A stretch of DNA of 22,086 nucleotides, taken from positions 1-22,086 of the IMG/VR virus record IMGVR_UViG_3300025121_000144; one strand, given 5' to 3'. A program made the position numbers and the translations under genes. The notes under the pieces are model-generated. The model made no database searches. It saw only the letters and a list, made by a program, of their open reading frames with translations, and was not told the origin of the DNA. Source of the DNA: a virus. Below, piece by piece: positions 1-7,131 of the stretch; the first letter of the stretch is position 1, and the number at the start of each line of letters is the position of its first letter.

Positions 1-426
1 CCCAGCGAAGGGAGCTGTCAGTAGTGCGCCTGCAATCTCTTCCTTTCCAGTGGGCGGTCTTACATCGCCAGTATCGGCTTTCTGACCAAACGCCATATTA
101 ATGGCTTCTGCGCTCTTTCTGGCCGTCGGCATACCATAACCAAGCGTACCCGCCTGAATAGCCCCCTGGCCGATTCCTTTACCAGTAGGCGATTGCATGG
201 CATTCACTTGTTTGACAGGATTAAGAGCAAATCCAAGTGATCGTTTAACCTCACTTCCGATTGTTGCCTTTGGCTGTTCCTGTATTGGCTCCAACTCCTT
301 AAATTCAACCTTTTCCTTGTAGACAGGGTATTTATCAACAACCTTTTGTGCTAAAGTCAGATCATCGACACTTTCGTATTGCGGATATTTTTGTTTGATA
401 GACTTAGAAAATTCCTTGTAGTCCAT
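1..426 (-). CDS. Large virion/ejection-type protein, N-terminal 142 residues (runs off window)
   Basis: The reading frame is open from an ATG at 426 to the window edge, with no stop in 142 codons, so only the N-terminus is visible. The protein begins MDYKEFSKSIKQKYPQY. The first 35 residues have a short repeated pattern around 'KYPxY' (KYPQY at about 14-18, KYPVY at about 32-36). From memory, this pattern is common at the N-terminus of large podophage virion proteins, often internal or ejection proteins or ones carrying a lytic domain. The rest is low complexity and rich in Gly and Ala. The start codon follows the TAA of the upstream gene directly with no gap, so translation is probably coupled. 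No enzymatic domain can be judged because the C-terminus is missing. The phage-structural role is inferred from position and the N-terminal pattern. Confidence 0.65.
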   Translation of the reverse strand, partial: MDYKEFSKSIKQKYPQYESVDDLTLAQKVVDKYPVYKEKVEFKELEPIQEQPKATIGSEVKRSLGFALNPVKQVNAMQSPTGKGIGQGAIQAGTLGYGMPTARKSAEAINMAFGQKADTGDVRPPTGKEEIAGALLTAPFAG

Positions 427-1371
427 TTATAGCCCCAGCCCGAGAGGGTCATTGTCGTCTACCTTGCCACCTGACAATTCTCCGTATGTATCATTGAATG
501 ACTTTCGTGCTGATTTCCGACGCTGTTCAATGTCTTGTAATGCCATTTCAAAAGCCGTTTTCATCTTAGGCAATACGCTAATATCACCATTAGCTACTGA
601 ATTTGCAAAGAACTTCATTTCAGCGTCAGAGATCGCGCCTTTTGTGAATTGCAAGTTCATCAACTGCATTTTAGAAAGAGTGGATTTAACCTTTTGAATG
701 TCAGATAGTACAGGCGATTTTGACCCTGCCGCTTCCATAACGGCTATTTTCCCGCTACCAATAATTCCTGTCGGTATGTTATCAACAACAGCTAACGCTT
801 CTTTTATATTACGTTCGAGTATATCGGCTTCCGTCATATTGTCATTAAATTCTTTCTGTGCTTTTGGTAATCCGCGCATGAGTTGTTTCTTATTGTATCC
901 GTCCATCTGTTCGTCAAATGGCTTTTCTGCCTTTGGGGGATTAATGAAATCGTTCTTTTCCGTTCCGGTCGGGATGCCTGTATTTTCATACTTCCCTGAT
1001 TTTGGATTCCATTGCCATCCAGTGCCGCCGGATTTCTCTTGTTTAATCGTCTTTAATCTCACCGTTGGCGGTAGATCGTCGTTCTCCGCAATATAGCCAT
1101 GCACCACGTTCAAAGACTGTGCGTCTAATGGCTCACCCATTGTGTCGGTCAACTCATAGTCTTTCAGTTTCTCTTTCCATAGGTTGAACTTATTTTCGGA
1201 AATAGCCTTCTTGCGTTCGGAAAGTTGTTTTTTCTCTTCTGCCCTGTTCGCCATTCCATAATTCACGCCGCCCACCAATCCCTGCGACAATAACTGTGCC
1301 GGTCTTAGCCTTTGTTCTTCGTCTGATACTCTTTTTCGTTCAAGTAGCGCAATAGCTTCCTGTGCGTTCAT
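427..1371 (-). CDS. Unknown late protein, probable internal virion/ejection protein
   Basis: The product has 314 residues and I do not recognise a family. Residues 1-75 are charged and predicted helical (ERKRVSDEEQRLRP, then NRAEEKKQLSERKKA). The middle is rich in Gly, Pro and Lys. Residues about 165-295 are helical again, with a central small and hydrophobic segment (VDNIPTGIIGSGKIAVMEAAG). There is no signal peptide, in contrast to the five tail genes transcribed before it. An SD-like GGAGATAAT lies just before the ATG at 1371. It sits one base after the stop of the 439-residue gene and directly before the next start. The place after hub and fibre genes matches where podophages encode DNA-ejection proteins. 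That role is inference; the reading frame itself is secure. Confidence 0.75.
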   Translation of the reverse strand: MNAQEAIALLERKRVSDEEQRLRPAQLLSQGLVGGVNYGMANRAEEKKQLSERKKAISENKFNLWKEKLKDYELTDTMGEPLDAQSLNVVHGYIAENDDLPPTVRLKTIKQEKSGGTGWQWNPKSGKYENTGIPTGTEKNDFINPPKAEKPFDEQMDGYNKKQLMRGLPKAQKEFNDNMTEADILERNIKEALAVVDNIPTGIIGSGKIAVMEAAGSKSPVLSDIQKVKSTLSKMQLMNLQFTKGAISDAEMKFFANSVANGDISVLPKMKTAFEMALQDIEQRRKSARKSFNDTYGELSGGKVDDNDPLGLGL

Positions 1372-1372
1372 A

Positions 1373-2692
1373 TTATCTCCTTAAAAGACTTGGAAAAGAA
1401 CTGTTAATATCTGATATTCGAGAAGGTTGATTATAATATGGTCTACTTGCACTTGCGAGATTTTGATATCCAATAGACGATGTAGGTTGACTTCCTTTAA
1501 GAAGTCCACTAACACCAGAAGCAACCATGCCACCGACGGGGCCACCAATGGCATAGCCTGCGCCCATTATCGCTGTATCAAGTAACGGCTGCCACCATTG
1601 CGCCTCTCTTGGTTGTGTCGATTTGTAAAGGTTCACCATTTCACGGTCTGAGCGTTCCTGTGAGTCAATCTGTCGCTGCTGTGCAACGGATTTATAGCCA
1701 GCGTCAAGTCTGTTTGCTTCTGTTTGGAATCCAGCGTTTTGCCTGGCAAGAAACGATTGAAATTCATTCTGTAAAGGTATCAAGCGTCTTTGGTCGTTTG
1801 CTGATGCTATTCCCAATAAGCGGTCAATTCCTGTTCCTGTCTGTGTAAGTTTTTGACCCAATTCATTGGACGCGGCACTATATCCCATCTGCTCGCGTCC
1901 AAGCTGTGTCTCTCTGATCAAGTCCGCTACGGCTTGCTGGTGTGCTGAACTTCCAATATCGCCAACAGCCGAAAAAGACTCCGTAAGCCGTGTGGCGGCT
2001 TTCCTATCTTCTTCTGAGTACAAATTGTTGTAATACTGCGTCCATGTCCTTACTTTTTCAGGGTCAACCGTTTCGGGGTTGTCAATAATGCTCTGTATTC
2101 TTGTCTTAATTTCAGTAGTTTCTGGTGACTCTGCGTAAGCCGCTTCCTCTTCTGCCTCTGTGGTTGTTTTTAATGTCGCTATTTTGTCTTTATAAGGTGT
2201 AAGGTCATAACCATACGCATTCTGTGTTTCAATCGTGCCGTAGATACTATTAGCGGTATCATAATCACCATCGGCAATGGCTTTATCAAGTTTCGGCTTA
2301 ACAGTATCTTCCCAGTATTGTGCAGCCTGCTGTGGAAGTGTTTTTGTTCTTTCTTCTATTTCGCTTGTTAAAGAGGGCAGGTCTTTCCATTCTTCACTAT
2401 CAGGATATTTATTTGAAATAATATCCTGTGTAACGCCGGTTAGCTTGCCATACTTCCGTGCTTCTGCGTTATAGTTATCGACAGTTTTTGAATATACTTG
2501 CGTACCGTATTTCGTTAAATACGTACCTTCAAGATCGCCACTCCAAGGAACCTTAAATTCATTAAATGATTCCGTTGGCGTTAATCCGGCCTTAGTAAAT
2601 TCGTCAACATAACGTAAATAATATTTATTTTTCCAAGGCGCGGCACCACCCATACTGCGTGCTTTGTCAACTTCACTTTGGGTTATAGCCAT
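1373..2692 (-). CDS. Long helical late protein, candidate DNA-ejection protein
   Basis: The product has 439 residues, mostly polar and alpha-helical, with likely coiled coils from about 120 to 350 (EIEERTKTLPQQ; AQQRQIDSQERSDREM). A Gly/Ala-rich amphipathic or membrane-active segment lies near 370-395 (AIMGAGYAIGGPVGG). This mix of a long Gln/Glu-rich helical body and one glycine-rich hydrophobic patch is typical of podophage ejection proteins that form a channel in the host envelope, but sequence alone does not prove it. There is no signal peptide. A strong AAAGGAGAATGAT site precedes the ATG at 2692. The upstream neighbour is a fibre-like gene and the downstream neighbour another probable ejection protein. 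A gene boundary this clean and a length this great make it a real CDS even though the family is not recognised. Confidence 0.78.
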   Translation of the reverse strand: MAITQSEVDKARSMGGAAPWKNKYYLRYVDEFTKAGLTPTESFNEFKVPWSGDLEGTYLTKYGTQVYSKTVDNYNAEARKYGKLTGVTQDIISNKYPDSEEWKDLPSLTSEIEERTKTLPQQAAQYWEDTVKPKLDKAIADGDYDTANSIYGTIETQNAYGYDLTPYKDKIATLKTTTEAEEEAAYAESPETTEIKTRIQSIIDNPETVDPEKVRTWTQYYNNLYSEEDRKAATRLTESFSAVGDIGSSAHQQAVADLIRETQLGREQMGYSAASNELGQKLTQTGTGIDRLLGIASANDQRRLIPLQNEFQSFLARQNAGFQTEANRLDAGYKSVAQQRQIDSQERSDREMVNLYKSTQPREAQWWQPLLDTAIMGAGYAIGGPVGGMVASGVSGLLKGSQPTSSIGYQNLASASRPYYNQPSRISDINSSFPSLLRR

Positions 2693-2777
2693 ATCATTCT
2701 CCTTTTATAAATTTGGTTAATACTTGAATCACGATCTTTTTTTTCATGACACCTCAATATTTGATGATGTAGGCGAC

Positions 2778-3488
2778 TCAATACGGAACAAGCAGCAAAA
2801 AGGATAGTTGATATATAGTTCCAGCGTCTGCATTATCTCCATTGTGAAATGTAAACGTTAGAGTTGATGACGTGAAAGTATCTAAATATAAATAATGTAT
2901 ATCGTTTGCCCCATTTCCACAGCCATCACAAAACCCCTGTCCATACACAACGTCCGACGTGTCTATATTAAACGAAAACCCCCCAATCTTTACCTGATAG
3001 TCAGTTCCGGCTGGTGCTGTAGCACGAACATGGATTGAAACTAAGTAATGTGATGAAGAAATTGGTATCTCAAATGCACTCCCAGAAATATCAACCCAAG
3101 TCGTGTCGGAAGTGTTTGTTAAAGTTATTGGAGAGGTTCCACTCCTTCTCGGTATGCTTTTGTTCCATATATAGGGAGTGTTTAAATTCGTCGTCGTTAT
3201 ATTCGTAATCGTCGAGTGCGTCACCGTGAGATTGGTGATGGTGGTGGCTCCGCTGAACGTGCAAGCCCCTGAATGCGACTCTGTACCATTAAAATACACG
3301 TCATTTTCAAAGATTTTATCGCCGTAAACTGCTTGATTACCATGCAGGGTTACATTATTTTGCCTTGAATCTATCGCCCTGCGATTTTGCAGACCGTTTA
3401 AAATAGGGTCAACAATTTCAGGGGCTTGAGCCCATGAAAGAGAAACCGACAGAATGATGATTAAACTACTGAACAGGTTGCGTATCAT
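2778..3488 (-). CDS. Secreted fibre-like tail protein (C-terminal of the exported tail cluster)
   Basis: The product has 236 residues from the chosen ATG at 3488. A longer in-frame start at 3524 would put 12 residues ahead of the signal peptide and lie deeper inside the hub gene. The N-terminus MIRNLFSSLIIILSVSLSW has a basic n-region, a hydrophobic core and an AQA site, with predicted cleavage after Ala22. Residues about 50-95 are Thr/Asn/Ile-rich with short repeats (TITNLTVTHSTITNITTTNL), the look of a triple beta-helix fibre shaft. The C-terminal 110 residues are beta-rich and contain a CDGC pair. The start overlaps the end of the hub gene by 23 bp, implying coupled translation. A receptor-binding or fibre role is inferred from composition and position. 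Confidence 0.72.
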   Translation of the reverse strand: MIRNLFSSLIIILSVSLSWAQAPEIVDPILNGLQNRRAIDSRQNNVTLHGNQAVYGDKIFENDVYFNGTESHSGACTFSGATTITNLTVTHSTITNITTTNLNTPYIWNKSIPRRSGTSPITLTNTSDTTWVDISGSAFEIPISSSHYLVSIHVRATAPAGTDYQVKIGGFSFNIDTSDVVYGQGFCDGCGNGANDIHYLYLDTFTSSTLTFTFHNGDNADAGTIYQLSFLLLVPY

Positions 3489-5775
3489 AAATAATGTTCC
3501 AGCCCCTAAGACTGAATTTTCCATTCAATAGGCGTGCTTTTAGCTGTATAAAGTAGCTTTTGAGTTGATTTGCTATCGGCGTGCGTGCGGCAACAAGAAT
3601 TGAGCCGGATAGGTCAACGGTATTAGTGGTAAATGCGGTGGTATATCCGTCAATCTGGTAATCAACGCCCATTGAACCACCGCTATTATCGGCGTGCGTA
3701 TATATCTTGTTCCACACCTTTTGAGCCATCGGATTACCAGCGTCAAGCCACGGAGTTTTGTAGTACGCATCGTATGCCACGCCGTCATCGGTATAGATAC
3801 CATCTACCATCCGTTGCTTAATCGTTCCGTCAGAATTGGAATTGCCCGTATAGAATTTATTGCGGTATAGGCAGGATGATTGAGCATAGATGTTATTGTA
3901 TTTCGTCCACCGACCATAACGGTCATAGACGTAAACTACATTGTTATACTGTGTTTCGCTATCCGTCGAAACGAATAGCCAGTATTCGTCATTAAATACC
4001 TTGCCACACGGAGTAAAGTTATTTACCCCGTAACTCTGCACCCGTATTTCATCTAATTTCGGTGTTGCTGTTACGCTTGTACGAGTAAATGATGCATAGA
4101 ACAGCGCATATGGACCGACAGCGGAAGGAATAGCCGCACCATCGGTAACGACAAAAGGAGCATTCGTGGTGAGATTGTAGGCACTGGTTGAGGTTACGGC
4201 GTAGTAGTCAATATCGCTTCCAGAAGGGATTGTATCGTCTACCTGAAATGTGCCCCAGCTGCCCCATGAAGAACCGGCATTGATGGATTTGGTAGTGTAT
4301 GAGCTGGTTAATTCATTACTCGAAAGATATACTTTGAATTGTATATCACCGTTCTCACCATACCCAGGTATTGTATAAGCGCCTCTTGCATATGAATCGG
4401 TTGAGGTTTTCGCTCGACGTACGGTGCCAATACCTCCATACAAATATATTCTATACTCACGATCTTTTATTAATTCATACGATGTAGAAAAGTCAAAATC
4501 TATATATGAGAAATCAGTTGATACACTGCTGTCATTTACAGTCGAACTTGTGGCAAGATTTGCACCCGACGAACTACCCAGAACAACATATAAACCAGCT
4601 GAAATTGTTCCGACCTTTTGCAAATATAGACTTATTGTGGTTAGATAATTTGTTGTTCCTGGTTTGAACGTCTGATAATACGTCTCATCCGATATAAGAG
4701 ACCATCCATTATTTGTCGTTTGGCTTTGATCTATATATTCATCATTACTTACCATTGCCACACTGCCACTATACGTCGCGGTATCAATGTTCGTGCCACT
4801 ACCAGCGCCCCAGTCCGCTGCTGTGGTCAGCGTGTTTAGGCTTGAATTGGTGTCAAGCTGTCTAAGTGCCTTTATTTCGTTGTCTATTGGCTCGGATACC
4901 AGCTTAAAACCGCCACCAGTCCATACAACAATCCCTAAGTGACTTAACCATATTGGCATACCCTGATAAACATCCATCGTGTCACCGTACAAGCATCCGA
5001 TATTAGGATCTAAACAAGTCAATTGCCACGTTGCCACGTTCTTTCCCACCAGCTCCCATGTAGAGTGTTCTTTCGTCCAAATAAACGTATCTTTTACTTT
5101 CAGGCCGCCGGTAATGTTTTCCCCGTCGTCTTTGGCTATAAATTTCCAGCCATAACCACTACTTCCGAAGTCATCGGGGTCATTGGTAACGCTCCAATAG
5201 AACCGGCTCCGATCATTCGTCATACCGGCTTTCAATAAGACGTTGTTATACCAGTAGATATAACGACCTTTCGGTACGCTGGTAGAATTAGCCACCGTCA
5301 ATGCCGTATAAGTCGTTCCATCCCATTTACCTGGATCGTCATATCCATTATCACGGTACAGATACCCACCGGCTGTCGTGTAGCTGTCTTTATAGGAACT
5401 GCTTAATCCACTCTTAATTGACGTTGCTATGCCATCAGAAAGCGCATAGTAACACGACCATGACGAATTAAATATCAGATATTTATCACCGTCGGATTGT
5501 ATGTATTCGTACATTGAGCGAATGGGTTGTTTTTCGGTAAGTGCTGCAGAAAGGAAATTCAGACTTCCTTCACGCGGTGTAACCCCAATGTCTTTTGAAA
5601 ATGTCACGTTTAGGCAGTCAGGGGTACAGTTTTGGGGTATTCTTTCGGCTGAATAGTTGGTAACTAACCCACCACTGAAATCAAATAATGGCAGTACTGC
5701 TTCCTCTGCGTGCGACTTAATCGCCACGCACATTGAAAGCAGTCCGGCAATGATTAGTCTATTAATCATTCTCAT
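3466..5775 (-). CDS. Tail hub / DNA-stabilisation-like protein with N-terminal Sec signal
   Basis: The product has 769 residues. After the signal peptide, the segment FDFSGGLVTNYSAERIP at 31-47 followed by 'CLNV' is the pattern seen at the start of podophage tail-hub and tail-tube proteins of the P22 gp10 / T7 gp12 type (an 'SGG-(N/T)-x-x-x-IP-x-x-x-x-D-x-xNV' signature). Aromatic-rich WxxxD repeats from about 75 to 300 suggest a beta-propeller. A Ser/Thr-rich beta-sandwich-like insert occupies about 300-540. The propeller pattern resumes to the end (YDRYGRWTKYN). Residues 1-23 (RMINRLIIAGLLSMCVAIK, then SHA) form a Sec signal with cleavage after Ala23. Cys50 and Cys54 fall in the signature where homologues rarely have Cys. 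Start and adaptor stop overlap as ATGA. The SD is weak (GGGAAA, distant), so coupling is likely. Confidence 0.82.
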   Translation of the reverse strand: MRMINRLIIAGLLSMCVAIKSHAEEAVLPLFDFSGGLVTNYSAERIPQNCTPDCLNVTFSKDIGVTPREGSLNFLSAALTEKQPIRSMYEYIQSDGDKYLIFNSSWSCYYALSDGIATSIKSGLSSSYKDSYTTAGGYLYRDNGYDDPGKWDGTTYTALTVANSTSVPKGRYIYWYNNVLLKAGMTNDRSRFYWSVTNDPDDFGSSGYGWKFIAKDDGENITGGLKVKDTFIWTKEHSTWELVGKNVATWQLTCLDPNIGCLYGDTMDVYQGMPIWLSHLGIVVWTGGGFKLVSEPIDNEIKALRQLDTNSSLNTLTTAADWGAGSGTNIDTATYSGSVAMVSNDEYIDQSQTTNNGWSLISDETYYQTFKPGTTNYLTTISLYLQKVGTISAGLYVVLGSSSGANLATSSTVNDSSVSTDFSYIDFDFSTSYELIKDREYRIYLYGGIGTVRRAKTSTDSYARGAYTIPGYGENGDIQFKVYLSSNELTSSYTTKSINAGSSWGSWGTFQVDDTIPSGSDIDYYAVTSTSAYNLTTNAPFVVTDGAAIPSAVGPYALFYASFTRTSVTATPKLDEIRVQSYGVNNFTPCGKVFNDEYWLFVSTDSETQYNNVVYVYDRYGRWTKYNNIYAQSSCLYRNKFYTGNSNSDGTIKQRMVDGIYTDDGVAYDAYYKTPWLDAGNPMAQKVWNKIYTHADNSGGSMGVDYQIDGYTTAFTTNTVDLSGSILVAARTPIANQLKSYFIQLKARLLNGKFSLRGWNIIYDTQPVQ

Positions 5776-6485
5776 TTTTTATTGCTATTTCCCATGAATG
5801 AAGGCACATAGTCAGGCGTAACCCTTATGACACGTTCCATCACGTTTATGCGGTCAACGTAGAGCATATAGTATTTGTCTCCGTCGGTCGGTTTTCCATA
5901 GGCATAGCTGATAAGAGCTGACGCGCCCAATACAATGGCATAGTGGAACGGATCTAATCTGTCCTGTCCGTCAAATGGCTCGTCAGTGTCGGAGGTCAAT
6001 TCGGTGGGGTTTTTGATATACCATGCAGTAAATGACGTGTCTGTGGTTGTCGAAGGAATAGTGTCAAAACCAATAACACTGACAGTCGTGTGACGCACAT
6101 AGTAATACGAGGGCGTGGATGTCGCCTTGCTTACATCCCACGAACCATCTTCATCATCAAGTTTTGACACACTCTTTTGCGAGATCAATTCATCGTCTAT
6201 GGTCAGGCGGGTAATCGCCACCATGTCTGACTCAAACTGATATTCTTCCTGACCGACAGCAATGGTATAGGTATGATAATCCTCAATACACCATGTATTC
6301 ATGGCTATTTCACGCTGGACGATGTTGATATACTCGTCAATCAGCGTATCGGAGAATACGGGACTACCGGTAGCAGGGGTATTGTCCCTGACAAGACTCC
6401 TAACCATCGTCTCAATCTCACCCAAATTAAGAGCATAAGCCGACGTATTCATAAACATACATAGTGCAAAGATTGCTCTTTTCAT
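5772..6485 (-). CDS. Head-tail adaptor (connector) protein with N-terminal Sec signal
   Basis: The product has 237 residues. The mature part matches the podophage head-tail adaptor pattern: 'LGEIETMVRSLVRD', then 'FSDTLIDEYINIVQREIAMNT' at about 43-64, then 'GQEEYQFESDMVAITRLTIDDE' and 'TPSYYYVRH'. This is the family that docks under the portal and connects it to the tail. Remarkably it starts with a classical signal peptide (MKRAIFALCMFMNTSAYA, cleavage after Ala18). The start at 6485 is supported by an AGAGGAAGG Shine-Dalgarno sequence at normal spacing. A shorter start at Met10 would still keep the AYA site but lose the basic n-region. Adaptors normally act in the cytoplasm on filled heads, so export is unexpected. 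The family call is confident; the export call is strong but not proven. Confidence 0.85.
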   Translation of the reverse strand: MKRAIFALCMFMNTSAYALNLGEIETMVRSLVRDNTPATGSPVFSDTLIDEYINIVQREIAMNTWCIEDYHTYTIAVGQEEYQFESDMVAITRLTIDDELISQKSVSKLDDEDGSWDVSKATSTPSYYYVRHTTVSVIGFDTIPSTTTDTSFTAWYIKNPTELTSDTDEPFDGQDRLDPFHYAIVLGASALISYAYGKPTDGDKYYMLYVDRINVMERVIRVTPDYVPSFMGNSNKK

Positions 6486-6495
6486 GTCCTTCCTC

Positions 6496-6876
6496 TTATT
6501 TCTGAGTCACATAGAACATATCAAGCCTGTTGCTTGCACTACCGTCGGCAGTAATTGCATAAATATTCTTCGTCGTGCGGCCATTCAGATTAATGCTTTC
6601 GTCAGTCTTCAATAGCATTACATTGCTGGCATTTGTCGCGTTAGATGAAAACGCTATTGAATACGTTGATAAATATATCGAATAATCACCATGATTAATC
6701 AACAACCAATCTCCGATATAGTCTGCTTGTGTAGTCATTAGTTGCGTACACGCCGTAGAGCTGATAGTTACATTACACGGCCTTGGATCGTTTCCCAAAT
6801 ATGGGGTTGTTGGCTCAACAGCATATAGAATTGAACAAAACGACAACAGATAAAGCGTTAATATAATGCGTTTCAT
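6496..6876 (-). CDS. Small secreted tail-cluster protein, beta-rich
   Basis: The product has 126 residues. The N-terminus MKRIILTLYLLSFCSILYA is a signal peptide with predicted cleavage after Ala19. The mature 107 residues contain two cysteines (NDPRPC and STAC) close enough to form a disulfide. The C-terminal half reads like a small beta barrel or decoration-type fold (STYSIAFSSNATNASNVMLL, then LNGRTTKNIYAIT). From memory, that half resembles small phage accessory proteins placed beside adaptors, but no family is claimed. An AAGAGGAAGG-type SD precedes the ATG. The stop lies 10 bp before the adaptor start, so the two are co-transcribed. It may be a minor tail or attachment protein; that is inference from neighbours. 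Confidence 0.7.
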   Translation of the reverse strand: MKRIILTLYLLSFCSILYAVEPTTPYLGNDPRPCNVTISSTACTQLMTTQADYIGDWLLINHGDYSIYLSTYSIAFSSNATNASNVMLLKTDESINLNGRTTKNIYAITADGSASNRLDMFYVTQK

Positions 6877-6891
6877 GTTTTGACCTTCCTC

Positions 6892-7074
6892 TTAATCCGT
6901 TTCGCTATCGAAACAATCTGTGCAGATAATTTCGTCACCAAGAATCTTTGCCGTATTCTTCCCGTACTTCTCAAAATAGAAACCACAACGCCGACATGGC
7001 AACTGCCCGCCTTTCTTCATAAAAGATTTATTTGAAATTGTGCGTCCGTGTTTTTCACTGAATCTCTTTGACAT
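6892..7074 (-). CDS. Small zinc-ribbon protein
   Basis: The product has 60 residues with two CxxC knuckles, Cys27-x-x-Cys30 (LPCRRCG) and Cys51-x-x-Cys54 (ICTDC), spaced as in a one-zinc ribbon. The first 23 residues are basic (MSKRFSEKHGRTISNKSFMK), giving a nucleic-acid-binding look. There is no signal peptide although it lies between two genes for secreted proteins, so it would act in the cytoplasm. It could be a late regulator or a structural zinc protein; no specific family is recognised. The ATG at 7074 has TTGGGGAAA upstream. A 14-bp hairpin sits just before it in the intergenic gap, which may set its expression apart from the fibre gene. Confidence 0.6.
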   Translation of the reverse strand: MSKRFSEKHGRTISNKSFMKKGGQLPCRRCGFYFEKYGKNTAKILGDEIICTDCFDSETD

Positions 7075-7087
7075 TTCCCCAACTTAT

Positions 7088-7122
7088 GCCCCCTCACCTT
7101 GAATAGAACAAGGCAAGGGGGC
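7088..7122 (-). terminator. Strong intergenic hairpin after the fibre gene
   Basis: The 14-base arms 7088-7101 and 7109-7122 pair completely with two G-U wobbles (in minus-strand RNA) and leave a 7-base loop. It begins 10 bp past the fibre stop codon. In minus-strand RNA no U tract follows, so it is more likely an attenuator, processing site or 3'-end stabiliser. On the plus strand a TTTATTT follows, which would act as a terminator for stray antisense transcription. Confidence 0.6.
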
Positions 7123-7131
7123 TTTATTTAC

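Noticed and set aside
452-1096. Plus-strand ORFs opposite the first complete minus gene
   Set aside because: No SD, biased composition typical of antisense frames, and they lie within an operon with clear minus-strand gene packing.
2694-2747. 17-residue ORF (MKKKIVIQVLTKFIKGE) with GAGGTG ahead, between fibre and ejection genes
   Set aside because: It has an SD and fits the gap, but is too short to support without conservation. It contains an A8 run and may only be spacer with the next SD at its end.
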